A DNA stretch of 60,014 nucleotides, taken from contig JAJRRA010000016.1 of NCBI GenBank assembly GCA_024279945.1, forward strand, positions 1 through 60,014, read 5' to 3'. The position numbers and the translations under genes are program-made. This stretch comes from Gammaproteobacteria bacterium (lineage in GTDB: Bacteria > Pseudomonadota > Gammaproteobacteria > Xanthomonadales > SZUA-36). Positions 28,106 through 37,560 of the stretch are shown in pieces (the stretch's first letter is position 1; every line of letters begins with the position of its first letter). A model generated the notes under the pieces. The model was not told the origin of the DNA and did not search any database. It saw only the letters and a list, made by a program, of their open reading frames with translations.

Positions 28106-29304
28106 GGTCGGACTCTCATGGGGCGGTCGACGCCGGTCAGGATACGAATATATACACCGGCGATGGTGCCGGCAAAGCCGGCGACCAGCCACAGCCACCC
28201 GTGCACGCTGCCGGAGGCGATTCCGCCGTACAGGCCGCCGATGTTGCAACCGAAGGCCAGTCGCGCCCCGTAGCCAAGCAGGAGGCCGCCGATCACCGCA
28301 TTGATGATCATGTTCAGGCGTATCTCTTTTGCCGGGGCAAAACTGCCGGCAAGCCCGGCCGCCAGCGTCGCACCGAGTATGACGCCGAAATTCATTACCG
28401 AGGTAATATCCGCCAGCACACTGCTGGACAGAGCCTGGGCCGGATAGCCACTGCCCCAGTAACTGAGTGTGGAAATATCGCCTCCCAGCGCAGTCCAGAT
28501 TTTCGCTCCCCACAGGCCAAAAGCGAAGGTAATGGACCAGGGGTGACCCGCGATCAGCAGGGTTATGATACTGAAGAACAACAGGCCGGCAACGCCCCAG
28601 CTCAGCGGCCAGGGGCCGAAAATCATCCGATGGAGTACGTTGCGGTCACTGTTGCAGCTATTTAATGTCGTTAGCCGTCCGTGCCGGCGTTTCTCCGCCT
28701 GGCGCACCAGGCCATACAGCGCCAGTAAGACGACCAGTTGCAGCAGGAGCGCCGGTAGCCAGCCGAGGCTTTCGATCAGTGATATTTTCCCCAGGCTGGG
28801 CAGTTCCAGCCACCACTGCAAATGGGCCGTGCCGATCAGGGAGCCAATAATGAAAAATATCAATGTAATCAGCATGTTGACATGTCCGCCGCCGATGCTG
28901 CGCAAAGTGCCGGAACCACAACCGTTGCCCAACTCCATGCCGATGCCGAACAGAAAGGCACCCGCAAGAACTGAAATGCCGACAGGCCCCAGTGCCCCGG
29001 TGACGGAAATTTGCGGGAAAAAATTCCCCAGCAGGGGAAAAAATAACAGTGAGGCCAACATGAACAACAACAGTTGTGAGCGAATTCCTTCACCTTCACG
29101 GCAGCGAATGAATTCCCGCCAGGCGGTGGAAAAACTGAAGGCGGCATGGAGCAGGGATATTCCCAGACCGGTTCCAGCCAGGAATAGCAACGCTGGTTTC
29201 AGGCCAAATTCCAACTGTAGAAACAGGCTCAGGCTGAGTATCCCCACTGTGGTCAGCAGGACAAGACCCCGGTTTGCTTTGTGTTGCTGCACGGGTTCAG
29301 TCAT
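28102..29304 (-). CDS. YeeE/YedE-family sulfur (thiosulfate-type) transporter
   Basis: 400 residues, nearly all hydrophobic, with two homologous halves. The first half holds ELGNGCGSGTLRSIGGG and the second holds GARLAFGCNIGGLYGG. The paired cysteines in NGCGSG and FGCNIG correspond to those of YeeE (TsuA), which passes thiosulfate across the inner membrane by Cys-mediated contacts. The transported species could be thiosulfate or another sulfur compound. No TusA-like small protein follows, as in some yeeE-yeeD pairs. Instead a cysteine-repeat protein overlaps the end by four bases. It lies 24 bases after the upstream glycosyltransferase gene. Confidence 0.88.
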   Translation of the reverse strand: MTEPVQQHKANRGLVLLTTVGILSLSLFLQLEFGLKPALLFLAGTGLGISLLHAAFSFSTAWREFIRCREGEGIRSQLLLFMLASLLFFPLLGNFFPQISVTGALGPVGISVLAGAFLFGIGMELGNGCGSGTLRSIGGGHVNMLITLIFFIIGSLIGTAHLQWWLELPSLGKISLIESLGWLPALLLQLVVLLALYGLVRQAEKRRHGRLTTLNSCNSDRNVLHRMIFGPWPLSWGVAGLLFFSIITLLIAGHPWSITFAFGLWGAKIWTALGGDISTLSYWGSGYPAQALSSSVLADITSVMNFGVILGATLAAGLAGSFAPAKEIRLNMIINAVIGGLLLGYGARLAFGCNIGGLYGGIASGSVHGWLWLVAGFAGTIAGVYIRILTGVDRPMRVRP

Positions 29305-29328
29305 TTTTCTCAGCCATCGACTAGAAAA

Positions 29329-31773
29329 TCAAGACAGGGTGGAATAGAGTGAATCGTATTTCTCTGCGATCACTTTCCAGTCCATACTTTCAGCCAGTGC
29401 CCGGCCTTCCCGCGCCAGTGCCTGCGCTTTTTCCGGTATTTCCCAGCATTCCCGAATAGCCGAGATGGTGGCGTCCCAGTCATCGATCACCAGCGCGTGT
29501 TGTCCCGGAACCACCGGGATGCCTTCGATTCCCTTGCTGGTGCTGATCAGCGGCAGGCCGGCAGCGAAACAGTCAATGATCTTCATTCGTGTTCCCCCCC
29601 CTTCGGTCAGTGGAACCACCGCCAGATCAGCAGATTTCAGCCAGGGAGCGACGTGCTCGACGCTATCGGTCAGGTGAATACGAGGGTGAGGGCTATTTGC
29701 CGGCGGGTTCTTGCCTACTGCCAGCAGGTGCATCCTGAGTCCCTGGTCTTCCAGCCCGGGCAGTAGGACTTCGGCAAATATCCGCAGCGCTTCGCGATTG
29801 GGTGGATAGGAAAATGTACCGTGGTAAACGAGGACAGCTTCATCCCGGGGGATGGCAAAATGTGCCCTGGCATCCTCGGCTGCCGGTTGGTCATATTGAT
29901 CAAGATCGACACCGTGCGGGATGGTTTGCATGCGTTCCGGCCTGACCCCGTCCAGTTCCAGTTTGCGGCGGTCGTTATCCGAGACACAAACCACAGCATC
30001 TGAATCATTGCACAGCGTGATCTCAATGGACTTGAGGTTTTCATACTGGGCTGGTGTCAACTCATCCACCTGTGCCTTGATGCGGTCGTATTCCACATTG
30101 TGTTCAACCAGTACCACCGCACAATTCATGGCCTCTCTGAGTTTGATGCAGGGCTGGGCATAGGCGGGAAACTCGGCCTGCAGAATCCCGGCGCGAACTC
30201 GTTTTGCTGCCGCGAGGATGCGCCACTGGAAGCTTCGGTCGGTCAGGGGCAGGTACAGAAAACTGTTGCTGAAAGGGATGTCCCTGGAGTAGTGCAGCAG
30301 TTTGACCAGCGGGGCCGGTACACTCAGTGACGTTACCCATAAAGGAAATTTTTCCTGCACCACTTCACCGTCTGTGAACCGGTACCAGAATTTTCTTTCC
30401 TCGGTGACGATGCCCACCTGCAAACCGCGGTTGGAGAGTGCCTTTGCAGTCTCGACGGTACGTACCGCTGCACCGTGATCGGAGGGAAACAGGTCGCCCC
30501 GCGTGACGAACAGCACGCCGTTGCCTCTGTCCTGGTTGTACAAGCGCCCGATCAACACCTGCCGGATCAGTTTGAATTGTCGTTTCAGGCGCTGGACGGG
30601 TGGTGGGACCCCCAGTACGGGTTTACCTTTGTTGGGGGTGGATACTTCCGGTAAGCGCGCTGCTTTCGACGCGGATTTCAGCCAGCCCAGCAGGGGCCGG
30701 ACAGAGCGTTCGGGGCGAAGCTCTTGTGTCACCAGTTGCAGTGCGTTGTCAGATTTCTTCTGCCATTCATCCGGCCGGGACAGGATTTCAGGGAGCAAAC
30801 TGCTTAAGGAACCGGGTTCATCGACGGTCCAGCCGGCATCATATTTTTCAATCAGGCGTGCGATTGGCAGGTAGCGGTTGCACAACAGGGGTAAGCCGTG
30901 TCGCAGGAATTCCAATGAACGGAAGGACTGGCTGTACTGGCGTTCCACATTCCATTCCGCCAGTTCCACGCCAATGTGAGCGCGTTGGCTCAGGAAATTG
31001 CTGAAATAGCTGTAGGATTCCAGTTTGCGGTGACTGACCGCCGTTTCTTGTGCAGGGGAAACGGTGGGGTCCGGCAGTTTTGTCCCGCTACTGTCTTGTT
31101 GTTCGTGCCAGCGATAGTGGCCGCCGAACAGCACGATACGAGGCACCGGACACATTTCATTTGCTATGCGCTCCATTTCCGCTGTGTAGGATTCTGATTT
31201 TCTCCACGGCCAACTGACACCGCCGGCGACCATTAGCCAGCCATCTTTCATGGGGTCAGACTGCGGAGGGCCAACCACCTCGGCGCCCAGTGGCACGATC
31301 AGAACCGGATAAGATTCCCTTAAATCGAAGCCGGCCTCAATCAGGGTGTTGAGCAGCAAGTGTCGCTGCTTCCCGTTGCCGACCATCACGGCATCACAAT
31401 GCCGCAGGTTGAGGCGGAGTCTGCGCATACTGCTCTTTACCGTATCCGGAGATTCGTACAGCTCCTCCAGGGAACGCGGTGCAACGTAGTCAAGAATCAC
31501 GGGTTGCCGGAGGTCGTAGGGAAGCAGTCCGAGCAGTTCCCAGTATGCCACGATAATCGCATCCGGCGCCTGTTTCATCAGGATGCCCTGTAATTGATCC
31601 CGGTTGCGAAAGGCGCCTTGCGTGAGCTTACGATCAATGCATAACCAGGTCTGTAATACTTCGTGCCCTGCACCTTCCAGGGCCTGGCGGATTTGCTGTG
31701 TGCGAACTGCATTACCGCTGACCACCGCCTCACTCAGCAGGGGGGGCTCCTGGGTGATGAGCAAAATTTTCAT
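29329..31773 (-). CDS. tandem GT-B glycosyltransferase (two GT4-like domains)
   Basis: About 814 residues. Two GT-B modules are joined head to tail. The first (about 1-390) starts KILLITQEPPLLSEAVVSGN and carries SQSFRSLEFLRHGLPLL. The second (about 420-814) starts GVLFVTRGDLFPSDHGAAVR and has VLVEHNVEYDRIKAQ, YHGTFSYPPNREAL and VVPLTEGGGTRMKIIDCFAAGLPLI, the GT4 donor-site pattern. The ATG at 31773 shares one base with the mgtE stop (TGATG), and a TTG one codon earlier is an alternative. Such enzymes add sugars to LPS or other envelope glycans. The second module resembles the C-terminal domain of the large glycosyltransferase at 16.9-21.4 kb. Confidence 0.85.
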   Translation of the reverse strand: MKILLITQEPPLLSEAVVSGNAVRTQQIRQALEGAGHEVLQTWLCIDRKLTQGAFRNRDQLQGILMKQAPDAIIVAYWELLGLLPYDLRQPVILDYVAPRSLEELYESPDTVKSSMRRLRLNLRHCDAVMVGNGKQRHLLLNTLIEAGFDLRESYPVLIVPLGAEVVGPPQSDPMKDGWLMVAGGVSWPWRKSESYTAEMERIANEMCPVPRIVLFGGHYRWHEQQDSSGTKLPDPTVSPAQETAVSHRKLESYSYFSNFLSQRAHIGVELAEWNVERQYSQSFRSLEFLRHGLPLLCNRYLPIARLIEKYDAGWTVDEPGSLSSLLPEILSRPDEWQKKSDNALQLVTQELRPERSVRPLLGWLKSASKAARLPEVSTPNKGKPVLGVPPPVQRLKRQFKLIRQVLIGRLYNQDRGNGVLFVTRGDLFPSDHGAAVRTVETAKALSNRGLQVGIVTEERKFWYRFTDGEVVQEKFPLWVTSLSVPAPLVKLLHYSRDIPFSNSFLYLPLTDRSFQWRILAAAKRVRAGILQAEFPAYAQPCIKLREAMNCAVVLVEHNVEYDRIKAQVDELTPAQYENLKSIEITLCNDSDAVVCVSDNDRRKLELDGVRPERMQTIPHGVDLDQYDQPAAEDARAHFAIPRDEAVLVYHGTFSYPPNREALRIFAEVLLPGLEDQGLRMHLLAVGKNPPANSPHPRIHLTDSVEHVAPWLKSADLAVVPLTEGGGTRMKIIDCFAAGLPLISTSKGIEGIPVVPGQHALVIDDWDATISAIRECWEIPEKAQALAREGRALAESMDWKVIAEKYDSLYSTLS

Positions 31774-33137
31774 CAATTCCCTAACAGGATAAAAGTGGCC
31801 AGGCCGATAAATGCCAGGATACCCACAACGTCGGTAACCGTGGTCAGGACAACTCCGCCCGCCAGGGCCGGATCGATGGACATACGCTTAAGGACGACGG
31901 GAACCAACGCGCCGGCCAGTGCGCCGACCAGCAGATTGAGCAATATCGCAGCGGCGATCACCAGGCCCAGCAGAAGATCGTCATACCAGAGCATGGCTAT
32001 GGTGCCGACCAGGACAGAAAACAGGATACCGTTCAGCAATCCGACCGCCAGCTCCTTGCGTAAGAGGTCAGGTGTATTGCGTGCGCTGACCTGGCCGGTT
32101 GCCATGCCCCTGATCATCAGCGTCAGCGTCTGTGTTCCTGCAATCCCGCCCATGCTCGTAACGATCGGAAACAGCACAGCGGTAGCGACAATCTGGTCAA
32201 GTGTTGCCTCGAAGGTGTACAGCACCGTGGCGGCGAGGAAGGCGGTTACCAGGTTGACGCCCAGCCAGACCCAGCGCCTGCGCGCGGACTGGATAACTGG
32301 CGCAAACATGTCGTCTTCCTCGTCCAGGCCGGCCATGGTCAGAACGGTGTGTTCGGCTTCGTCCCTCATTACATCGACCACGTCATCGATCGTAATACGT
32401 CCCAACAGGCGGCCGTCCTCATCGAGAACCGGTGCTGAGACCAGGTCATGATGCTCGAATTCCATGGCCACCTGGCTTTCATGCATGTCGACCGGAATAG
32501 TGATGGCTGAGGTGTCCATCAAATCACCCACAGCATCGGTCACTTTCCGGGTCAGAAGGTCGGAAATTTTGAGACTGCCCAGGAAACGCCCATCCCGGTC
32601 AGTGACGAACAGGAGATCAAACACTTCGGGTAATTCACCCCGTACTCTCAGGTAGCGCAGCACGACATCCAGGCTGACGTCGGGGCGGACAGTGATTACA
32701 TCCGGGTCCATCAGGCCGCCGGCGGAGTCTTCAGGGTAAGACAGAACCTGGGCAAGGCGCTCCCGTTCCTGTCGATCCATGCTGCGCAGCACTTCACTGA
32801 TCACCGCATCTGGCAGATCGTCGAGAATATCGGCCAGATCATCCAGGTCGAGATCATCGACCGCCGCCACCAGGTCTTCAGGAGAGGTCCCCTGAATCAG
32901 ACCGGCACGTACTTCATCATTAACGTCGACCAGGACGTCACCGTCGAGTTCTGGATTCGTCAAATCCCAGACGGCCAGGCGTTTTGTCGGCGGTAAGGAT
33001 TCGAGGAGGTCACCGATTTCGGCGGCAGAAAGATTTTTCAGCAGGTGACGTACCTGATGTTGCGTGCCGGAATCCAGCGCCTGAGACAAATGGTCGAGGT
33101 GGCGAGCAGTCTTGTCTTCATGTATTTTTTCTGCCAT
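31773..33137 (-). CDS. mgtE: magnesium transporter MgtE
   Basis: 454 residues. An N-terminal superhelical MgtE_N domain (about 20-130, with LLESLPPTKRLAVWDL and EVLRSMDRQERERLAQ) is followed by two CBS domains and five C-terminal transmembrane helices with SMGGIAGTQTLTLMIRG. MgtE is a Mg2+-gated channel in the inner membrane, in which the cytoplasmic domains sense Mg2+ and close the pore. mgtE after ptsI is a conserved gene order in several gammaproteobacteria. Here a 103-base gap separates it from ptsI, and its stop overlaps the glycosyltransferase start. Confidence 0.94.
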   Translation of the reverse strand: MAEKIHEDKTARHLDHLSQALDSGTQHQVRHLLKNLSAAEIGDLLESLPPTKRLAVWDLTNPELDGDVLVDVNDEVRAGLIQGTSPEDLVAAVDDLDLDDLADILDDLPDAVISEVLRSMDRQERERLAQVLSYPEDSAGGLMDPDVITVRPDVSLDVVLRYLRVRGELPEVFDLLFVTDRDGRFLGSLKISDLLTRKVTDAVGDLMDTSAITIPVDMHESQVAMEFEHHDLVSAPVLDEDGRLLGRITIDDVVDVMRDEAEHTVLTMAGLDEEDDMFAPVIQSARRRWVWLGVNLVTAFLAATVLYTFEATLDQIVATAVLFPIVTSMGGIAGTQTLTLMIRGMATGQVSARNTPDLLRKELAVGLLNGILFSVLVGTIAMLWYDDLLLGLVIAAAILLNLLVGALAGALVPVVLKRMSIDPALAGGVVLTTVTDVVGILAFIGLATFILLGN

Positions 33138-33240
33138 GACGTCTCCTCCATCGCACAGTTCGGTTAACCCAGTCGTCCGTCAACCGCCCGCATTATAAGG
33201 GAAAGTGGAGCACGAGTGCTCTGGTAAGTGTCAACGAACC

Positions 33241-34995
33241 TTAATGAGTTTGTTGTGATTGGTCGAGTAATTGCAGCAGTGAAATATCATGCTGACACTC
33301 CGTGCTGCTGAGCCATTGCGACAATGAAGCCGCCACCCGGGGGATATGGGTTTCAGTAATGACCTGTTTAACTTCCAACAATCTGGAAGGATGCATACTG
33401 AACTCACGCAGGCCCAGCGCCAGCAACAGCCGGGTATAACGCCGGTCGCCCGCAACTTCCCCACACACTGCGACAGGGATGTGTGAGGCCTCTGCGCTGC
33501 GGAAAATATGTCGCAGCAACCGCACCACGCCCGGGTGTTGCAGATCATACAGGTGCGCTACCTGCTCATCTGCACGATCTGCTGCCAGCATATATTGCAG
33601 GAGGTCATTGGTACCTACAGAAATGAAGTCCAGGTTTTCGCTGAATTCTTCAATAGCCAGTGCGGCGGCAGGGACTTCAATCATTCCCCCAAGCGGGAGG
33701 TTCGGGTCATAAGCCAATCCACTCTCATCCAACTCCTCCCGGGCTTCGTCCAGCAGGGAACGGACCATCATGACTTCGCGGGCACTGGTTAGCATCGGGA
33801 TCAGGCACCTCACCGGCGCTGTGGCGCTGGCTCTGAGTATTGCCCGCAATTGCTGCTTGAACTGATCCGTATCACGCAGGCATAGACGAACTGCCCGCAA
33901 CCCCAGTGCGGGATTGGCAGAGCGAGAAAGCTGATCGAAATCTGCAGAATCAGCAGGTTTATCTGCACCCAGATCCAGCGTTCGAATGGTCAGTGGCAGG
34001 CCATTCAGAGTCTTAATGGCGGCCATGTATTCGGCTAACTGGGTTTTTTCATCGGACGCCATACCCTGGATGTGCAAAAATTCGGTGCGGTACAGGCCGA
34101 TACCAGTCACACCCAGGTCGATTGCCTGGAGCAGTTCTTCCTGGCGCTCTCCATTAGCCTGCAAGCTGATCGATTCACCGTCCATACTGCGGCAGGGGAG
34201 TTCACGCACTTTCTCCAGTGATTTTCTGAAGCGGACCGTATCGCGCTGGACCTGGTGGTAGTGGCTCAGGATCACTTCATCCGGATCGGCGTAAACCAAA
34301 CCCAGATCACCATCAAGAACCAGGGGTTCCCCTTCCCTGAGCAGGCTTTGGGCCAGTCGGACACCCAGTACTGCCGGAATACCCAGGCTGCTGGCGAGGA
34401 TGGCTGTATGGCTGTGTGGCCCCCCATGCTCAGTAACGATACCGGCCACACCATGTTCGTGAAGAATGGCGAGTTCGCCTGGTGTCAGGTCGGCCGCTAT
34501 TACCATCGTTTCCGCGAGGCGGCCGGGGATATTCTCAAAAGGTTTGCCCGCTGATTTTTGGGTCATCTTGCGTTGGACCAGGCGGACAACCTGGCTGATA
34601 TCTTCCCCCCGCGAACGAATGTAGGGATCATCCATCGCACGGAATTCAGAGAGGATGAGCTCAAGCTGGGACTGCAGCGCCCATTCGGCGTTACATAATT
34701 CACTCCTGATCTGCTTTTCCGTTGCTTCCTTAATGCTGTCATCACCCAGCATGAGCACATGTGTCTGAATGATTTCACCTGCGGGAATGCCCACATTCCG
34801 GGTGATGCGTTGTGACAGTTCATCTAATTGCCTGCGGGCTGCATCGACCGCCTGGTGGTAGCGCGCGATTTCCTTACCCACATCCTTGCGCTCAATACGG
34901 TATTCAGCAATTTGCAGTTCGCTGCGTTTGGCCAGATGGGTCCGGCCAATCGCAATACCGCTTGCGACAGCGTGTCCGGTCAGGGCCAGTGTCAT
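33241..34995 (-). CDS. ptsI: phosphoenolpyruvate-protein phosphotransferase (PTS enzyme I)
   Basis: 584 residues. The phosphorylated histidine lies in GGPHSHTAILASSLGIPAV. The PEP-binding barrel has GIGLYRTEFL, RTLDLGADKP and DFISVGTNDLLQYMLAADR. It begins directly with the EI N domain and lacks the GAF domain of EI-Ntr (PtsP), so it is EI-like by architecture. No sugar permease is nearby, so it probably feeds the regulatory phosphorelay of HPr, the EIIA proteins and HPr kinase encoded just upstream. It follows HPr by 18 bases. Confidence 0.94.
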   Translation of the reverse strand: MTLALTGHAVASGIAIGRTHLAKRSELQIAEYRIERKDVGKEIARYHQAVDAARRQLDELSQRITRNVGIPAGEIIQTHVLMLGDDSIKEATEKQIRSELCNAEWALQSQLELILSEFRAMDDPYIRSRGEDISQVVRLVQRKMTQKSAGKPFENIPGRLAETMVIAADLTPGELAILHEHGVAGIVTEHGGPHSHTAILASSLGIPAVLGVRLAQSLLREGEPLVLDGDLGLVYADPDEVILSHYHQVQRDTVRFRKSLEKVRELPCRSMDGESISLQANGERQEELLQAIDLGVTGIGLYRTEFLHIQGMASDEKTQLAEYMAAIKTLNGLPLTIRTLDLGADKPADSADFDQLSRSANPALGLRAVRLCLRDTDQFKQQLRAILRASATAPVRCLIPMLTSAREVMMVRSLLDEAREELDESGLAYDPNLPLGGMIEVPAAALAIEEFSENLDFISVGTNDLLQYMLAADRADEQVAHLYDLQHPGVVRLLRHIFRSAEASHIPVAVCGEVAGDRRYTRLLLALGLREFSMHPSRLLEVKQVITETHIPRVAASLSQWLSSTECQHDISLLQLLDQSQQTH

Positions 34996-35013
34996 ATTGC
35001 CGTCCCCATATCT

Positions 35014-35283
35014 CTACTCATCTTCACCAAAGCAGTCATTGATCAATGCACAGATTGCCTGCAAGGCATCTTCCTGGTCTGGACCATCTGCTTCAACAAT
35101 CAGCCTGGTTCCTTTGCTGGCTGCCAGCGTCAGCACGCCCATGATGGACTTACCGTTGATGGCTTTTTCACCATTCTTAATCCAGAGTTCCGCTTCAAAT
35201 CCGGATGCACAGTTGACCAGGTGTGTTGCCGCACGGGCATGCAGGCCGAGTTTGTTGACAATGGTGACTGATTTGGAAATCAT
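35014..35283 (-). CDS. ptsH: phosphocarrier protein HPr
   Basis: 89 residues. His15 in GLHARAA is the EI phosphorylation site. Ser46 in NGKSIMGV is the HPr kinase site, and both are in canonical positions. The presence of Ser46 together with an hprK gene two genes upstream shows that both modes of phosphorylation are available. It overlaps the EIIA gene by four bases and precedes ptsI. In this setting HPr likely acts as a regulator rather than for sugar uptake, since no EIIBC gene is present in the window. Confidence 0.95.
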   Translation of the reverse strand: MISKSVTIVNKLGLHARAATHLVNCASGFEAELWIKNGEKAINGKSIMGVLTLAASKGTRLIVEADGPDQEDALQAICALINDCFGEDE

Positions 35284-35699
35284 GGCTGTGGAAGTCTGCC
35301 GGGTTCACTGAGCGGTTGAAACGCCTCAACACCACGTTTTCCACCCTGTACGGCTTTGTGTATGAGTGATTCCAGTGCTGTATCACGGTAATTCCACACA
35401 CGGATAAGCATCGCCAAATTGATGCCCGTAACCATGGCTGCGTTAAATTCCTTAATCACTGCATTGACCAGGTTCGCAGGGCTGGCGCCGACCAGATCGG
35501 TTAGAATCAGGACGCCATCGCCCCGATCACTTTGGGCGATGGCCTGCTTTAATTCATCGTCTCCAGTCAGTTGGCCTCCGGACTGTTTAAACGGGATGCA
35601 GCGGATGCGATGGAGCGACTGCCCCAGGATGAACTCTGCATCAGTGACCAGAGACTGCCCGGTCTGGCCGTGCGTTACGATGACGATGCCCACGCTCAA
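35280..35699 (-). CDS. PTS EIIA component, mannose (Man) family
   Basis: 139 residues starting SVGIVIVTHGQTG. His10 is the family's phospho-acceptor. The segment GDGVLILTDLVGASPANLVNAV is typical of EIIA-Man domains. It stands alone, without the IIB, IIC or IID subunits needed for sugar transport, so a regulatory role is likely, as for orphan EIIA-Man proteins in the rapZ-hprK gene cluster of other proteobacteria. It overlaps both rapZ and ptsH by four bases, so the whole set should be translated as a coupled unit. Confidence 0.9.
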   Translation of the reverse strand: MSVGIVIVTHGQTGQSLVTDAEFILGQSLHRIRCIPFKQSGGQLTGDDELKQAIAQSDRGDGVLILTDLVGASPANLVNAVIKEFNAAMVTGINLAMLIRVWNYRDTALESLIHKAVQGGKRGVEAFQPLSEPGRLPQP

Positions 35700-36580
35700 G
35701 ATGGCAACTCCCTGTGGTGAATGAGGATTCTCCCGAAATCGGCGCCAAGATTTTTCGCCAGGCGATCAACCAGGTAGACGGAGCGATGTTTTCCGCCGGT
35801 GCAACCGATCCCCACGGTAACATAGCTGCGCTGACCGTCACGGAAATCCGGCAGCCACGCGAGCAGGAATCGTTCGATATCCACGTACATCCTGTCCACT
35901 GCTTCATTCGATTCCAGCCACTGGCGCACCCGCTTGTCCAGTCCACTGAGATCACGCAGTTCATCTACCCAATAGGGGTTCGGGAGGTTCCTCGCATCAA
36001 ATACAAAATCCACATCCTGTGGTATGCCCCGTTTATAAGCGAATGATTCCAGCACCACCATCATGGAATCACGCTCCCCGCCCAGACAATTCCAGACCTG
36101 ACGTTTGAGCTGATGGATATTGGTATCGCTGGTGTCAATGATCCAGTCCGATCTGCTTTTCAGGGATTCAAGCAGCTTTTTTTCTTTCTCGATAGCCTGT
36201 GGCAGCGCATGTTGATCGCTTGTCAACGGGTGGCGCCGCCGGGTTTCACTGAAGCGTTTGATGATGGCCTTGGTGTCTGCCGTCAGAAAAAGTAACTGGC
36301 AGTGGAGTCCGGCTTCTTTCCTTTCATCCAGCCAATCCGGAATCACCGCAAGTTCTGGATCCCTGGATCGGGCATCAATACCCAGCGCGACCGTTGAATA
36401 AAGTGTCGGATTTTTGCCAATCTGTTTTATGAACTCTTTCAGCAGCGCGGCAGGGAGGTTATCTACACAGTAGCAACCCTGGTCTTCCAGCGCTCTCAGC
36501 GCGGTGGATTTCCCACTGCCGGACAGGCCGCTGACCACGATCAGCCGTTGTACCAGTCGGTCAGGGTGGGCTTGAGTCAA
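35696..36580 (-). CDS. rapZ: RNase adapter protein RapZ (nucleotide-binding)
   Basis: 294 residues. The N-terminal P-loop is VVSGLSGSGKSTALRALED, followed by DNLPAALL. The C-terminal half has SFAYKRGIPQDVDFVFDARNLPNPYW and TVGIGCTGGKHRSVYLVDRLA, the RapZ signature. In E. coli RapZ binds the small RNA GlmZ and guides RNase E, and so controls GlmS and amino-sugar supply for the envelope. Whether that RNA target exists here is unknown. The gene is coupled by four-base overlaps to hprK and the EIIA gene. Confidence 0.95.
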   Translation of the reverse strand: MTQAHPDRLVQRLIVVSGLSGSGKSTALRALEDQGCYCVDNLPAALLKEFIKQIGKNPTLYSTVALGIDARSRDPELAVIPDWLDERKEAGLHCQLLFLTADTKAIIKRFSETRRRHPLTSDQHALPQAIEKEKKLLESLKSRSDWIIDTSDTNIHQLKRQVWNCLGGERDSMMVVLESFAYKRGIPQDVDFVFDARNLPNPYWVDELRDLSGLDKRVRQWLESNEAVDRMYVDIERFLLAWLPDFRDGQRSYVTVGIGCTGGKHRSVYLVDRLAKNLGADFGRILIHHRELPS

Positions 36581-37542
36581 TCTTTAAGGCCTCGTTGATT
36601 GCGTCTCAATATTCGTGTGTGTCTCTCGATAAAGGCAGTAGCGGCGTCATAACCTTTCATTTTCAACATGAAATCCCGCACTGCGGCCTCGGTCATCACG
36701 GCCATGTTTCTTCCCGCCAGAACCGGCAGGGTTATGCGGGGAATATCAAGTTCAAGTACTTTCTGATTGCTGACATCGCCCTGCAGACGATCCTGTATTT
36801 CAAGTCTTGAAGCACCCCGTCCGGGAATTTCAAGGTGAATGATGAGGCGCAAAAATTTGTTTAGCTTAATCGCCGCATCACCGAACATCTGGCGCACATT
36901 GAGTATACCGAGTCCGCGGACTTCAAGGCAGTCCTGAAGGGTTTCCGGGCATACTCCGTCAATTACATCCGGAGATATCTGGGTAAATTCAGGAGCGTCA
37001 TCTGCAATGAGTCGGTGCCCCCTGTTCAGCAAATCCAGAGCCAGTTCGCTTTTACCGCTGCCCGGGGCTCCGGTGATTTGTACGCCGATTGTGAATACCT
37101 CCATGAATACGCCATGCAGGGTCGTACGCCGGGCAAGTTTGCGGGCTATGTGATACTGGAGATAGTTCACCAGTTCCCAGGCTGGACGATCGGTTCTCAT
37201 CAGTGCTGTTCCGCTGCCTTTAGCAGCAGCAATGATGGATGGAGGCAGGTCCAGGCCATCGCCGATGACAATCGCCAGTGGCTTTTTCCTGAGCGTGTGT
37301 TCCAGTGTCTGGGTCAATTCAGCAGGCTTCAGGGAATCTAGGTAGCGTACCTCCGCTTCACCAAGTACCTGGACTTTGTTGGGATGAATCAGGTTCAGGA
37401 AACCCGCCAGATCAGGCCGTGCGGACAGGTCACCTGCAGATATGGAATGAGGCTGGATATCATCGCCTATCGGAGTCCAATGCAAGCCCAGCCTGTCGTG
37501 CAGGTCATCGTACAGGTTGCGGGCTGTAAGCGAGCGCGTCAC
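36577..37542 (-). CDS. hprK: HPr kinase/phosphorylase
   Basis: 321 residues. The N-terminal domain is followed by the catalytic P-loop GAPGSGKSELALDLLNRGHRL, split by the following ADDAPEF. The second signature reads EVRGLGILNVRQMFG. The enzyme phosphorylates HPr at Ser46 with ATP and removes the phosphate by phosphorolysis. In proteobacteria it usually occurs, as here, with an incomplete PTS and serves regulation. It lies between ptsN and rapZ, 18 bases after ptsN. E. coli lacks hprK, so this marks the organism as outside the enterics. Confidence 0.95.
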   Translation of the reverse strand: MTRSLTARNLYDDLHDRLGLHWTPIGDDIQPHSISAGDLSARPDLAGFLNLIHPNKVQVLGEAEVRYLDSLKPAELTQTLEHTLRKKPLAIVIGDGLDLPPSIIAAAKGSGTALMRTDRPAWELVNYLQYHIARKLARRTTLHGVFMEVFTIGVQITGAPGSGKSELALDLLNRGHRLIADDAPEFTQISPDVIDGVCPETLQDCLEVRGLGILNVRQMFGDAAIKLNKFLRLIIHLEIPGRGASRLEIQDRLQGDVSNQKVLELDIPRITLPVLAGRNMAVMTEAAVRDFMLKMKGYDAATAFIERHTRILRRNQRGLKD

Positions 37543-37560
37543 GTTCGGATTAGTCCTCCT

